This document shows positions 15,001 to 30,000 of a stretch of DNA of 64,000 nucleotides, in pieces. Below the pieces are notes generated by a model. The model did no database searches, was not told the origin of the DNA, and worked only from the letters and a program-made list of their open reading frames with translations. A program made the translations under genes and the position numbers. The stretch is from Oerskovia turbata. Lineage in GTDB: Bacteria; Actinomycetota; Actinomycetes; Actinomycetales; Cellulomonadaceae. How positions within the stretch are numbered: the first letter of the stretch is position 1; each line of letters begins with the position of its first letter. The stretch covers positions 1 through 64,000 of the forward strand of contig NZ_JOFV01000006.1 of the NCBI RefSeq assembly GCF_000718325.1. Reading direction: 5' to 3'.

Positions 15001-18000
15001 GTCCGAGGCCCTGGCGGGCAGGTCTCTGGGGTCGTCGGCCGCCCGTCCCGGCCTCCTCGCGCGCACGCGCAGGTCGAGGAACCGCCAGACGAGCAGGGTG
15101 TTGTAGCAGAGCAGCGTGAGGAACACGGCCTCCTCGACGGGCAGCTCAGGGGCGAGCTGGAGCCCGGTCATGTGCGGCGAGTCGCCGCGCGCGAAGATCT
15201 TCAGCGCGAGCCCGGCGACGTCCCACGCGAGGAAGAACAGCACGCCGACCACGAGCGTGATCGCGGTCCGGGCGGGGTCTGCCCAGAACGCGAGGCGGAA
15301 CCGGCGGTCGAGCACGGCGAGCCCGCCGAGCGAGACGAGGAGCGCCGCGAGGTACGCGAACCCGATCACGAGACGCCACCTCGCAGGCGCTCGGGGCGAC
15401 GGCTCGCGGCGAGGAAGCCCGGGCGCAGCGGCGTCGGGAGCGGCCGGGACGAGGTCTCTCCGAGGAGTCGCTTGGCGACGAGCTCGGCGCTGATGAGGCA
15501 CATCGGCAGACCGACGCCGGGGGCCGTGCCCGCGCCCGTGTAGTAGAGGTTGGCGACCTTGCGCGACGCGCCCGGGGGGCGGAACATCGCGCTCTGCGCG
15601 AGCGTGTGCTCCATCCCCAGGGCCGTCCCGCGCCAGGACGAGAACTCGGTCGCGAAGTGCGCGGGCCCGAGGACCCGCCTCGTCACGACGCGCTCGCGCA
15701 GGTCGTCGATCCCGGCCCAGGCGCCGACCTGGTCGAGGTAGCCGTCGGCGAGCCGTTCGAGGTCGGCCTGCGACGCGACGGAGCCGCCGAGCGCGGGGTC
15801 GGCGGGGAAGGGGACGAGGACGAACAGGTTCTCGTGGCCGGGCGGGGCCGCGGGGTGGTCGATGGTCGCGTCGTCGGTGGCCGAGGTCCGTGAGACGTAG
15901 AGCGATGCGGGGGTCGGGACCCGCAACGAGTCGACGGGGCTGTTGGCGGCGTCCCCCAGGACGTCCGCGAAGTTGCCCCGCCAGTCCTCGGTGAAGAAGA
16001 GCGAGTGGTGGGCGAGCTCGGGCAGCTCGCCCCGCACGCCCGCGAGGATCAGCAGTGCCGAGATGCCGGGCCCGCGGTCGTCCCACGCGGGCGCGGGGAG
16101 GTCGGCGTAGGCCGGGGGCAGGAGTGCGGTCTGCGTGTGGTGCAGGTCGGCACCGGACACGACGACGTCCGCGGGCACGACCTCGCCCGTGCTCAGCCGC
16201 ACCCCGGTGGCGACGCCTCGCGTGCGTCGCCGGGACCGGCCGGCCCGCGCGCGGGGTGCGGCCCCGCCGTCGGGCACGGGCGCGGCAGGTGCGATCTCGA
16301 TCCCGACGACGTCGCTCCCCGTGCGGATCGTCACGCCCTCGGCGCGGGCCAGCTTCTCCATGGCCTCGACGATGGTGTACATCCCGCCGCGCGGAAAACG
16401 TACGCCCTCGACGAGGTCGAGGTGGCTCATGAGCGAGTACAGCGCGGGCACCCTGTAGGGCGAGGAGCCGAGGAAGACCGCGTGATAGCCGAGGACCTGG
16501 CGCAGGCGCGGGTCGCGCACGCGGCGTTCGACGCGGTCCGAGAGAGAGCGCCCCAGCAGGGCCGCGAGGCGCGGCAGCCGTCGCAGGACGTCACGCCCGA
16601 TCGCCCGGTCGGGGCGCTCGAACGTCGTGTAGAGGAAGTGGTCCAGGGCGAGACGGTAGGCCTCGCCCGATTCCTCGGCGTAGGCCCGCATCCGTTCGCC
16701 GTCGCCCGGGGAGAGCGCGTCGAAGCGCGCCCAGTTGGTCTCCTGGTCCCGAGTGACGTCGAGGACGGTACCGGCCGGGGCGAGGTGCGTGGCGCCGTCG
16801 TGCTGCTCGGACGACGGTGGCCGCTCGAAGAAGACACGGTACGACGGGTCGAGCGGGACGAGGTCGAGGTGGTCCTCGACGCGCTCGCCGAGGAGCGCGA
16901 ACCAGTGCTCGAAGACCTCGGGCATGAAGTACCAGGACGGTCCTGTGTCGAAGCGGAACCCGTCGAGGTCGAACGTCCCGGCCCGCCCCCCGACCCGCTC
17001 GTGGCGTTCGAGCAGCGTGACCCGCGCGCCGCCCCGGGCCAGGAGCGCGGCCGTCGCGAGTCCGCCGACACCACCGCCCACGACCACGACGTGCGGCATG
17101 TCGGGCGGGGCGTCGTTCACAGGGCTCCTCGGGGATCGGCGAACCGGGCAGAGCGCGGGGGCACGGCAGGCACGTCGCGCCGCAGCGACTCGCGCGCCAC
17201 GGCACGGGCGGCGACGACGAGCTTGACCGGGTCCGGGACGCGCACGCGTGCGCGAAGCAGGGCCGCGGGCGGCGTCGAGGCGAGTCGGCCGAGCAGGGAG
17301 TCGTAGAGCGCGAGCGTCGCGGCGACCGCCATCCGGGCCCGCCGCGGGAGCGACGGGAGCGCGGCACGCGCGGCGTCGAGGTCGCTGCCGATCTCGGCGA
17401 GGATCGCGTCGACGTCCTCCTGCGTGAGGTCCGCAGGCGTGATCCCGGGGAAGTAGCTGCGCCCCAGCTCCTCGTGGTCCGTGCGCAGGTCGCGCAGGAA
17501 GTTGATCTTCTGGAACGCCGCGCCGAGCCCTTGCGCACCACGCTGCACGGCCGCGTCGGCGCGGACGACAGGCTCCCCGGGGCGGCGGTCTGCGTTGAGG
17601 AACACCGCGAGGCACATGAGTCCCACGACCTCGGCCGAGCCGTGGACGTACTGCTCGTAGCTGGCCTTGTCGTGCACCTGGACCGTGAGGTCCATGCGCA
17701 TCGAGGCGAAGAACGGGTCGATCTCCGCGTGGCCGATGCCCGTGCGCCGGGCCGTGCGCGCGAACGAGTGGACGACGAGGTTGGTCGAGTAGCCGCTCGC
17801 GAGCGCGCGGGCGGTCTCCTCCTCGAGGCCCGTCAGGAGCGCGTCGGCGCCCTCGCCCCGGCGGGTGTCGACGACCTCGTCGGCCACCCGGACCAGGCCG
17901 TAGACCGCGTCGATGTCGCGCCGCGCGACACTCCCCAGGAGCCGGGACCCGAGGCCGAAGGACGTCGAGTACCCGGTCAGGACCGCGCGGCTCGCGCGGG

Positions 18001-21000
18001 CGGCTGTGCGGTCGTACAGCATCTGCGACACGTGGACCTCCCCCTTCATGGTCTCGGATGCTCGGCCTCCCGGCATCCCAGGCGTTCCGGGCATGGCACA
18101 CCCCTTCATCCTCAGCCTGCTGAGTAATTTTGCTCAGCATACTGAGGATCTGACGGGTTGTCAGCGCCCGACACCCGCCCGACACCCGGAAGGGCCCCCT
18201 CGCCCGAGGCGAGGAGGCCCTTCCGACGGCCGGTGACGCTCAGACGTCGATCCGCCGAGGACCCGCCTGCCAGGCCTCCCAGGCCGACGAGATGATCTCT
18301 TCGAGCCCCTGCGAACCGCTCCACCCGAGCACCTTGTTGATGCGCTCGGGCGAGGCGACGAGCTGCGGCGGGTCGCCCGCACGACGCGGCAGGATCTCGG
18401 CCGTCACGTCGAGGCCCGAGACCTTGCCGATCTCGTCGATGACCTCGCGGACCGAGGAGCCCGTCCCCGTCCCGACGTTGAAGACGTCGTACGCGCGCTC
18501 GTCCTCGTCGAGGTAGTCGAGCGCCGCGAGGTGCGCCTCGGCCAGGTCCAGGACGTGGATGTAGTCGCGGATGCAGGTGCCGTCGGGCGTCGGGTAGTCG
18601 TCACCGAAGATCTTGGGCTGCTCGCCACGCTCCAGACGGTCGAGGACCATGGGGACGAGGTTGAGGATCGCCGGGTCACCCAGGTCGGACCAGCCGGCAC
18701 CCGCGACGTTGAAGTACCGCAGCGCGACGAACCGCAGGCCCCACGAGCGCCCAGCCGCCCGGCCCAGCCACTCGCCGACGAGCTTGGTCTCGCCGTAGGG
18801 GTTGATCGGCTCGGCGTGCAGCTTCTCCTCGACCAGGGAGACCGAGGGCATCCCGTACGTCGCCGCCGACGACGAGAACACCAGCCGGTCCACCCCCGCC
18901 GCCTCCATCGCGGACACGAGGTTCGTGAAGCCGCCGACGTTCTGCTGGTAGTACCAGGCCGGCTTCTCGACCGACTCGCCGACCTGCTTGCGGGCCGCGA
19001 AGTGCACGACCGCGGTGACCTCGTGCTCCGTGAGCGTCCTGGTCAGGACCTCGACCGCCTCGGGGCTCGACACGTCCAGGCGCACGAGGGGCGCGCCACC
19101 GACCCGCCCTTCCTGACCGGTGCTCAGGTCGTCGACGACGACGACCTTCTCACCCCTCTCCTGCAGGAGGCGCACCACGTGCGCCCCGATGTACCCCGCT
19201 CCACCCGTCACCAGAATCGTCATGGGACGAGCGTAGATCGATCCGGGAGCCCGCCTCGACATCGGCGACCCTCGCGAGACGCCCGGGGTTCAGTGGTGGA
19301 CCGACTCCTCGGTCGCCTGCATCGACGGCGGCTCGATCTGGAACGTGCAGTGGTCGACGTCGAAGTGCCCACCCAGGCAGTCCTTGAGGCGCCGCAGCAC
19401 CTCGGTCCCGCCACCGCTCGCGAGGAGCCCGTCCTCCACGACCACGTGCGCCGACATGACGGGGACCCCCGAGGTGATGGTCCACGCGTGCAGGTCGTGG
19501 ACGCCCACGACTCCGGGGATCCCCTCCATGTGCGTGCGGACCTTCTCGAGGTCCACGCCGGCGGGGGTCGACTCGAGCAGCACCGCCGCGACCTCACGCA
19601 GGAGCATGAACGCGCGCGGCAGGATCATGAGCCCGATCGCCACGGACGCGAGGCCGTCCGCCCCCGGGAACCCGATCGCCACGAGGACCCCCGCGACGAT
19701 CACGGCGACCGACCCGAGGAGGTCGCCCAGCACCTCGAGGTAGGCGCCTCGGACGTTGAGGCTCTCGGCCTGCCCCGCGGACAGCAGCCGCAGCCCGATC
19801 GCGTTCGCGACGAGCCCGACGACCGCCACCCCGATCATCAGCCCCGCCTGGATCTCCGGGTCCGGGGCCCGGAAGCGCGAGATCCCCTCCACGATCGCCA
19901 GCACGGCGACCGTGCCCAGGATCAGTGCGTTGGTCAGGGCGGCGAGGATCTCTGCGCGCTGCCACCCGAAGGTCCGGGTCGGGGAGGCCGGACGCGTCGC
20001 GAGCCAGCTCGCGAAGAGCGCGATGCCGATCCCGGTCGCGTCGGTGAGCATGTGCCCCGCGTCCGCGAGGAGGGCGAGCGATCCGGAGACCAGGGCGCCC
20101 ACGACCTCGAGCGCCATGACGCCCAGCGTGATGCACAGGACGATCACGAGCCGACGGCGGTGCGCGCCCGTCGCGGTCGACGCACCGTGCGAGTGGGAGT
20201 GGCCGCTCATCGGGGGTCCCTCGTGGCGTCGACGACCCGCTCGGCGTCGGCCAGGATGTGCGCGACCTCGGGGCGGGCGAGGCGGTACCAGGACGAACGC
20301 CCCTCCCTGCGCGTCTCGACCAGACCCGCCTCCCGGAGCGTCGCCAGGTGGGCCGACACCGTGGACTGGGCGAGCCCCAGCTCGCGCGTCAGGTCGACCA
20401 CGCGGTGCTCCGCGACCGCGAGGAGGTGCACCACCGAGAGCCGGTGCGGCTCGGCGAGGGCGTGCAGCAGGCGCGCGACCGCGGTGTGGTCGTGCCCGAC
20501 GACGGGCGGCGTGCACGGTTGCTGCGGATGCTCGGCCGCCGCCTGCTCGGCGAGAGTATCGGTCACGGGTCGGCGCGCTCGCAGGTGCGTGCGGGCACTC
20601 GTCTCCCTCTTCATCGTCATGTGGCGATGATATCGCTAGTCGACGATGAATGCTAGGCCCATCCGAGCTCGTGCAACCGGTCGTCGTCGATCCCGAAGTG
20701 GTGCGCGATCTCGTGGACCACCGTGACCACGACCTCCTCGACCACCTCCTCGCGCGTCTCGCAGATCGCGAGGGTGGGGTTGCGGTAGATCGTGATCCGG
20801 TCCGGGAGGGCGCCCGCGGCCCACATGAGGTCCCGCTCGGTCAGCGGGACGCCCTCGTACAGCCCCAGCAGCTCGGGGTCGTCGGCGGGCGCGTCGTCCT
20901 CGACCAGGACGACCACGTTGTCCATCTGCTCCGCCAGCTCCTCCGGGATCTCGTCCAGCGCATCGCGCACCGCGTCCTCGAAGTCCTCGCGCGTCATCTC

Positions 21001-24000
21001 CACCACGGGACCATCCTCCCCCGGCCCTGGCCCCGCCGAGGCTCGGCCAGGTCCTCACCCAGCCAGGTCGCACTCCCCCGCGCACACCTCGCGACGGCCC
21101 CGTACAGCGCACCGAGCACCGTTTTGCACCGCGACCCCGCTTCCCCGTATGCTGACGGAGGTCTCTCGGCGACTCGTGCTCCGCAGGCGGTACGGGTTGT
21201 CCAGGAAACTAGGCCCCCATCGTTTAGCGGCCTAGGACGCCGCCCTTTCACGGCGGTAGCACGGGTTCGAATCCCGTTGGGGGTACTCGGAAGGATCCGA
21301 TTAACGGATTCGCCCGGCAGTGAGATACGATTCTCGAGGTTCGAACGGCCCCGGCCGGGAGAAACTCACGCAAGGCCCTGTAGCGCAGTTGGTTAGCGCG
21401 CCGCCCTGTCACGGCGGAGGTCGCGGGTTCAAGTCCCGTCAGGGTCGCTCGACAGCGACTGCCCGGTCATCATGACCGGGCTTTCGTGTCAAGGCTCTGT
21501 AGCTCAGTTGGTAGAGCGTTCGACTGAAAATCGAAAGGTCACCGGATCGACGCCGGTCGGAGCCACGTCCACGAAGCCCCGTCTCGTTCACGCGAGACGG
21601 GGCTTCGTCGTTCCCACCGGCCCGGCCATCATGCTGCCCGCCCGACCGGCGAGACGGGACTTCCCGCCACCCGCCCAGCACACCGGACGAGCACTCGCAC
21701 GCCCGGCGCGCGGAATTGCCCTCGGGGCGGTTGACCGGTTGAGTGGGACATGAAGAACCGACTCTTCAGGGCGCGGGTCCCCCTCGCGCGCACGGGCGCC
21801 CCGACCGGAGCGCCAGGAAGGTGACCACCATGAGCGACTGGGACGACGGGCAGCCCCCTCCCCCGAGCCCGAAGCCCTCGATCGGCAAGCTCGTCGAGCA
21901 GATGTCCGAGCAGGCCACGCGCCTCGTCCGGACCGAGATCGCGCTCGCCAAGAAGGAGCTGACGACCAAGGCCGCCAGGTCGGGGATCGGGATCGGCATG
22001 TTCGTCGTGGCCGGTGTGCTCTCGCTCTACGGCCTGGGCTTCCTCCTGCACTCGGCGATGGTCGGGCTCGCGCACGCCGTGCCGCTGTGGCTCGCTGCCC
22101 TCATCGTCGGGGTCGCCCTGTTCCTCCTCGCGGGCGTCCTGGCGTTCGTCGGCAGCAAGCAGCTCAAGAAGGGGATGCCCCCGACCCCGGACGTGGCCAT
22201 CGCCGGCATCAAGGAAGACGTCGCCACCGTGAAGGAAGGACTGCGCCCGTGAGCACCGAACCGACCCAGGCCGAGCTGGAAGCAGAGATCGCCCGGACCC
22301 GGTCCGAGCTCGCGAGCACGATCGACGAGCTCACCACGCGCCTCGACCCGCGGACGCAGGCGGCGAACGTCGCGCACCAGACCAAGCAGGCCGCGGCCGA
22401 CACGGGGAGCTTCTTCACGGGACGCGGGCTGCCCGAGCACGACCCGGCGCGCGCCCGCAACGTCAAGATCCTCATCGGGGGCGCCGTCGCGACGGTCGCC
22501 CTCGTCGCCGCGGCGATCCTGCGGCGCCGCTCCTGACGCACGGAGGACGCCCCACCCGAGCCGGGCGGGGCCGGCAGGACCGGTTCAGCCCCCAGGAACG
22601 ACCGAGCCCGGCGCCGCAGGCGCCGGGCTTTCGGCTGGTCGTGAGGAAGTTCCAGGTCAGGACGCGACGGGAGCTCCGGGAACGGGTCCCGGGGCTCCGC
22701 ACGGCCCGACGGCGAAGGCTGGGCGCGGGAAGTCCACCACCGCGCCGTCGGTCAGCCCTTGTCGACGCCCTCGGCGTTCTCGCTCGCGGCACCCAGGAGT
22801 GCACGAACCTCGGACTCTCGATAGCGACGATGCCCCCCGAGGGTCCGGATCGACGACAGCTTGCCGGCCTTGGCCCAGCGAGTGACGGTCTTGGGATCGA
22901 CGCGGAACAGGCTCGCGACCTCGGCCGGTGTGAGCAGAACTTCGGACTCTCCATGGACGGACATCACTGCACCTCCTCCTAGCGACTGGCTGGTCCGACG
23001 GTGACGTCGGAACGCGACGACAGCCCTGCGCTAGCCCTTCCATTGTCGCAGCATGAGGATTTTGGGCGACTTGGCGGACAGGGTGAATTAGACGGGGTAT
23101 GGGTGGTACAGGTGTTTCGGACCGAGATCCGGGCGTGTCGCGCACCGTCCGAGGCCCTCGCTCAGCCGCTCCGACGACCCGTCACCTGCGGGCCGGCCGC
23201 CGGCCCGCTGACAGCCCACCGGCAGCCCACCGGCAGCCCAGCGGCCGCCCGCCGTGGCGTCGTTGTGTGGAGACAGTGTGACAAGCCACCCGATCGGGGG
23301 ACCCGAGTGGCTGGAATGCATCCGGAGCATGTACCGTTGGACTCTGAACAGACGAAACAACACTCCCGGGGCCGCACGTCTGAGTACGTTGCCGCCCCGC
23401 TTCTACGTTGAGGGGGTCGGAGCCATGGGCCGCGGCCGTCAGAAGGCTAAGCAGACCAAGGTCGCTCGTGCGCTGAAGTACTACAGCCCCGAGACGAACT
23501 ACCAAGCTCTCGAACAAGAGCTCACCGGTCATAGCCACACGGATCTCGCGACAGATCCTCGCTACGGAGCGAGGTCTTCCGAGGACAACAACGGAGACTA
23601 CGACCAGCCGTTCACCGGCTGGTCCGACGACCGCTGACACGACCTCACCCTCCTCCTGCGACCTTCGGGCCCCAGGTGGTCCGTGAGTCGACAGATCGCG
23701 AGTTCGTCCCTCGACGACCGACCCGCGAGTCTGATCCTCGTACGACGAAGGCGCGCCCCGCGCGTCAGGCCTCGGCCTGAGCTGCGGAGCGCGCCTTCGT
23801 CGTCTCGTCAGTTGCGGTAGTCGCCCGTCAGGCGCACGGCGCCCGCGTGCACGCCCTTGGTGCCGACCACCAGGTCCTCGCCGCCCACCGAGGCCGTCAC
23901 GGAGTCGTCCAGGACGCCGACGGTGCCCAGGACCCAGGCGGTGAGGCCCAGTTCCGCGCACCGCGCGAGGGCGGCGTCCGCGCCGCCCTCGCCCACGATC

Positions 24001-27000
24001 GCGACCATGCCCACACCGAGGTTGAGCGTGTTCTCCAGGTCGCGGCGCGGGACGTTCCCCAGGTCGCGGACGACGGTGAAGACCGGCGGCACGTCCCAGG
24101 AGCCGCGGTCGATCGTGCCGACCAGCCCGGCCGGCAGCACGCGAGCCAGGTTCGCCGCGAGCCCACCACCGGTGACGTGCGTGAACGCGTGAACCTGCGC
24201 GGCGTCGTCGTGCGCCAGGGCGAGGCAGTCGCTCGCGTAGACGCGCGTCGGCTCGAGCAGCTCCTCGCCGAGCGTCCGACCGAACTCCTCGACCTCGCGG
24301 TCCAGCTCCCAGCCCGCGTGCTTCACGACCGCACGCACCAGCGAGTAGCCGTTCGAGTGCAGGCCCGACGAACCCAGCGCGATGAGGACGTCGCCCTCGC
24401 GCACACGCTCCGGACCCAGGAGACGATCGGCCTCGACCACGCCCGTCGCGGCACCCGCGACGTCGTACTCGTCCTCGCCCAGGAGCCCCGGGTGCTCTGC
24501 CGTCTCCCCGCCGACGAGAGCCGTACCGGCAACCTCGCACGCCGCCGCGATCCCGCGGACGATGCCCGCGATGCGCTCGGGCACGACCTTGCCGCACGCG
24601 ATGTAGTCCGTCATGAAGAGCGGCTTGGCCCCCACCACGACGATGTCGTCGACGACCATCCCGACGAGGTCGAACCCGATCGTGTCGTGGACGTCCAAGG
24701 CCTGCGCGATCGCGACCTTGGTCCCCACGCCGTCGGTCGAGGTCGCCAGCAGGGGCTTGGTGTAGGTCGCGACCTCGCTGAAGTCGTAGAGCCCGGCGAA
24801 GCCGCCCACTCCCCCGAGGACCTGCGGGCCGTGCGTGCGGCGCACGGCGTCCTTCATCAGCTCGACGGCCTTGTCGCCCGCCTCGGTGTCGACACCGGCT
24901 GCGGCGTACGTGAGACCTTCAGACACGAATGAACTCCTGGTGGTTGCGTCGCGCCCCCGGTGGGGCGTACGTCGTACGGGGTCAGGGGTGGTCGAGGGCG
25001 GTCCCGCCGCCGACTCCCACGGAGAGGCTGCGCAGCCCGTCCTCCGGAGCGCCCAGCGGCAGCTCCGCCTGCTCGAGCAGGTGCTTGCCGAGCTGGTCGT
25101 CCGGGGGCAGCTCGATGGGGTACCTCCCGGTGAAGCAGGCCGTGCACAGCTGGGAGGCGGACTGCTCGGTCGCCGCGATCATGCCCTCCTCGGAGATGTA
25201 CCCGAGCGTGTCGGCACCGAGCGAGGCGCCCACCTCCTCGGGCGACAGGCCGTTGGCGATGAGCTCGGCACGCGACGCGAAGTCGATGCCGTAGAAGCAC
25301 GGCCACTTGACCGGCGGCGAGCTGATGCGGACGTGGACCTCGGCGGCCCCCGCCTCGCGCAGCATGCGGATCAGGGCGCGCTGGGTGTTGCCGCGCACGA
25401 TCGAGTCGTCGACGACGACCAGTCGCTTGCCCCGGATCACGTCACGCAGCGGGTTGAGCTTGAGCCGGATGCCGAGCTGGCGCAACGTGTCCGACGGCTG
25501 GATGAAGGTTCGCCCGACGTACGCGTTCTTGGTCAGCCCCTGGCCGAACGGGATGCCCGACTCCTGCGCGTACCCGACAGCCGCAGGAGTGCCCGACTCG
25601 GGGACCGGGATCACGAGATCCGCCTCGATGCCGTGCTCACGAGCGAGCTGACGACCCATCTCGACGCGCGCGGCGTGCACCGAGCGACCGTTGATCGAGG
25701 TGTCCGGTCGGGCCAGGTACACGTACTCGAAGACGCAGCCCGCGCGCTCGACCGGGGCGAAGCGCTGCGACCGCAGGCCTTCGCCGTCGATCGCGATGAG
25801 CTCGCCCGGCTCCACCTCACGAACGAACGACGCACCCACGATGTCCAGGGCCGGGGTCTCGCTCGCGACGACCCAGCCGCGCTCGAGACGTCCCAGCACG
25901 AGCGGGCGCACACCCTGCGGGTCGCGCGCGGCGTAGAGCGTCTTCTCGTCCATGAAGACGAGGCTGAAGGCGCCACGGAGCCTCGGGAGGACTTCCATCG
26001 CGGTGTCCTCGAGCGAGTGGTCGTCGTCGCCCGCGAAGAGCGCGGTGATGAGCGCCGTGTCGGTCGTGTTGCCGCGGGCGAGCTCACCCCGTCGCTGCGC
26101 GCCGTAGCGCTCCGCGACGAGGTTCACGAGCTCGGCAGAGTTGGTCAGGTTGCCGTTGTGCCCCAGCGCGACCGTGCCCGACGACGTCGCGCCCAGCGTG
26201 GGCTGAGCGTTCTCCCAGGTCACGCCACCGGTGGTCGAGTAGCGGCAGTGCCCGACGGCGATGTGCCCCGTCAGGGCGTTGAGGGCCGTCTCGTCGAAGA
26301 CCTGGGAGACGAGTCCCATGTCCTTGTAGACGAGGATCTGCTCACCATTGCTGGTCGCGATCCCGGCCGACTCCTGACCGCGGTGCTGCAACGAGTACAG
26401 ACCGAAGTAGGCAAGCTTGGCGACCTCTTCGCCGGGCGCCCAGACACCGAAGACGCCACAAGCGTCCTGGGGGCCTTTCTCGCCGGGCATGAGGTCGTGG
26501 TTGAGAAGTCCATCTCCGCGGGGGGCCACGGCTCAAGTGTCCCACACGGTCGCAGGCTGACCGAAGTCACGACCAGGGGATGGACCACGCGGCCCGACGG
26601 CGTTCCCGGCTCCGCCTGCTCGCTCAGCGGCGCAGGCTGCGCCTGTCCGCCCAGATCGCCAAGGCACCCGCCACGAGCGTCGTGAGCGTCGTCGTCCCGA
26701 GCACGACGACCGTGAGGTAGACGCCCGGTTTGAGGACGCCCAGAGACTCCGGCGAGCCGAGCCAGACGATCCCCAGGCACAGCCCCAGGACGACCCCGAC
26801 CAGGGCACCCGTCATGAAGAACGCCTTGTAGCGAGGTGCGCGACGGATCGTCGTCGGGTCGACCACCGACTCGATCTCGACCTCGTCGCCGCGGATCCCG
26901 CCGTCGTTCACGTCACCGGGTTCGGTCGACACGGTGTCCGTGGCAGCGGGCGTGGTCAGAGGTGCCGGGGCGGCCGGTGCGGCTGCGCCGGACTCCGGCG

Positions 27001-30000
27001 GAGCGGCGGGAACGGGACCGTCGGGGGCCGCGTTCACGTCGGGGGTGGGGGTGCTGGGGCTCACGCGCCGACAGTACCCCGTCCGGCTGAGAATCCCCTG
27101 GGCCGCACCCGTGCGCCCCGGGCGCGAGACGCCGTCGGGCCTGCCTCCCCTCAGCAGGGAAGCAGGCCCGACGGCCCCTCAGACGATCAGCGCGTCAGCC
27201 GCACGAGACCGCCGGGTAGGACACGTCGTAGGTCTCGTAGAAACCCTGACCGTCCTGCCACTTGTACGCCGCGACGCGCACCGTGCCGGCCGGCACGGAC
27301 GTGGCGCGGGTGTTGAACGACTGCGCCGCGATCTTGCCCGGCGCCAGCTTGGTGAACTTCTTCTCGCCGTACGCCGTCGTGAAGCGCACGTCGATCGGGA
27401 GGGTCTCACCGTTCACGCCCTTGACCGCCAGGTGCACGCGGCCCCCGACACACTGTGCCCTGGCGCTCAGGTCGTTCATGACGACGTCGGGCAGGTCCGC
27501 CCCCTCGACCGTGAGCGCCAGGCGCGCGACCGTCCTGCTCGGGGCCGCCACGACGTACACGCCGTACTCGCCGCCCACCGTGGCCGCCGGGACCGTGACG
27601 TCGAGGCTCGCGGCCCCGTCCGTGACGGTACCCGTCGCGACGACCGTACCCGGGTTCGCCGGGTCGAACGCCGTGCCGGCAGGCACGAGGTACGCCGAGA
27701 CCGCGGTGTTGGCCGGGGCGCCGAGCGACGTGAGGTTCAGGCGGGAGACCGCCGCAGAGACCGTCTCACCCGCCGTGACCGTCCCGAGACCGTCCGCGAC
27801 GACGCCACGACGGGCGAAGTCAGGGGCCAGGTTCGGGTGCGCCTGCAGGTAGGAGATCCACGCGTCGCGGTCGATCAGACCCGAGTCGCGCGGGTCCGTG
27901 CCCTCGGTGAAGACCCGGAAGTTGTCCCCACCCGTCGCGAGGAACGAGAACGTCGCGACCCGGTAGACCTTCGCCGGGTCGAGCGGCTCACCGTTGATGA
28001 GCACCGACGTGATGTTGTCGCCAGGGGTGGCGTTCACGTCCGCGGTCTTCGCGGTGTAGCTGACGTTGTCCGACAGGCCCAGCGCCAGGTAAGGGCGCGA
28101 CGGACGCGTGCCGTCCGGGTTGGTCTGCCACTGCTGCTCGAGCATCGTCTCGACCTGCGCACCCGTGAGGGACACGGTCCACAGGTTGTTGACGAACGGC
28201 AGGACCGCGTTCGCCTCGGCGTACGTGACGACACCGTCCGGGCTGTGGAACAGCTCGTTGCGCAGACCACCCGGGTTGACGACGCCGAAGTCGGCCCCGC
28301 CACGGGCCGGGTCGGCCAACGTCTCGCGCAGCGAGTTCGCGACGAGGTTCCCGAGCGTCGACTCCGACGCCCGGTCGTCACGCCCCGTGGACGGCAGCGG
28401 GCCCGAGCCCGTGTACTTCCCGTCCACGTACGAGCCGCCCAGGTAGGCGGTCGTGATGTCCGCCGTGACCGAGCCGACCGGCTGCGCACCGATGACCTCG
28501 GCCTGCGCGAGCGCCGCGTCGACGATCGTCTTGACCTCAGCCACACGGGGGTAGGTCGCGACCAGCTCGCCGGCGGGCGTCGTGGTGCGCTTGACGTTCT
28601 GCACCGAGTACTCCGTGACCAGGTCGGTCGCGGTGTCGAACGACAGGCTCACGTGCCCGACGTTCTCGCCGTAGCTGCCGGTCTGCACGACCGGGCGGGT
28701 CCGGTCCGTGCCGGGGATCGGAGCCTCCCACGCGTACTGCTTGTGCGTGTGGCCCGTGAAGATCGCCGAGACGCGAGCGTCCGTGTCGTTGACGATCTGC
28801 TCGAACGCGCCCGGGTGGGCGAGCTCCTGCTCGAGCGTCGAGCCGTCGGGCGTGCCGGCGCTCGCGCCCTCGTGGTACAGCGCGACCAGAAGGTCCGCCT
28901 CACCGTTCGCGGGGTCGCCGTCACGCAGTTGCGCGGCGACACGGTTCACGGCCTCGACAGGATCGCCGAAGTCGAGGTCCGCCACACCGGACGGGGTCAC
29001 GAGCGTCGGGGTCTCCTCCGTCACCGCGCCGATGACGCCGACCTTGACGCCGTCGACGTCGATCACCGCGTACTCGGGCAGCGCCGCGTCCTCAGTGCCC
29101 TTGGCGTACACGTTGGCGCCCAGGTAGGGCCAGTCGGACGCGTCGGTCACACGACCGGTCAGGTCCGCGAAGCCCTTGTCGAACTCGTGGTTGCCCACCG
29201 CGGACGCGGACAGCTCCAGGGCGTTGAGCACGTCGATCGTCGGCTGGTCGTCCTGCAGCGCCGACGCGAAGAGCGACGCACCGATGTTGTCGCCGACCGA
29301 CAGGAACGCCGTGCCCGCCGGGTTGGCAGCACGCAGCTGCTCGACCGTCCCCGCGAACGCGACCGTGTTCGCGTCGATCCGACCGTGGAAGTCGTTGATC
29401 GCGAGCAGGTCGAGCTCCTTGACCCCGCCCGGCTCCTCACCGCCCAGCTCGAGGCCGACGACGATCGGGTCGTGATCGGAAGACCGGAACGCCGTCGTGT
29501 CGTACAGGATCGAGACGTTGTAGTTGTAGCGGCTGTACTCGTTCGCGATGGGCTCGACCGAGTTGATGTTCCAGATGTCGGTGTCCGCCACCACGGCAGC
29601 AGCGCCGGGCGAGGCCAGCACGTGGTCGAGCGAGCCGACGAGGCCGTCGAACAGGTACGTCTCCTTGCCCGTCGTCGGCCCCAGGTCGACGTAGCCCGCG
29701 TCCGTGAGGACCTTGATCGGGTCCTCCTGGGCGTAAGCGTTGAAGTCGCCCGCGAGCAGCACCTTGTCGGTGCCCGCCGCCGACGAGACCTCGTCGGCGA
29801 ACGTCACGAGCGCCGTGGCCTGGTTGACCCGCGAGGCGTTCGAAGCACCCTGCCCGTCTCCCTGGTCGGCGTCGGCCCCCGAACCGGAGCCCTTGGACTT
29901 GAAGTGGTTCGCGATGACGACGAAGTCCGTCGATGCCTCGCCCCCGGCGACCCGGAAGGTCTGCGCGAGCGGCTCACGGGCGTTGTCGAAGGCCGCGACG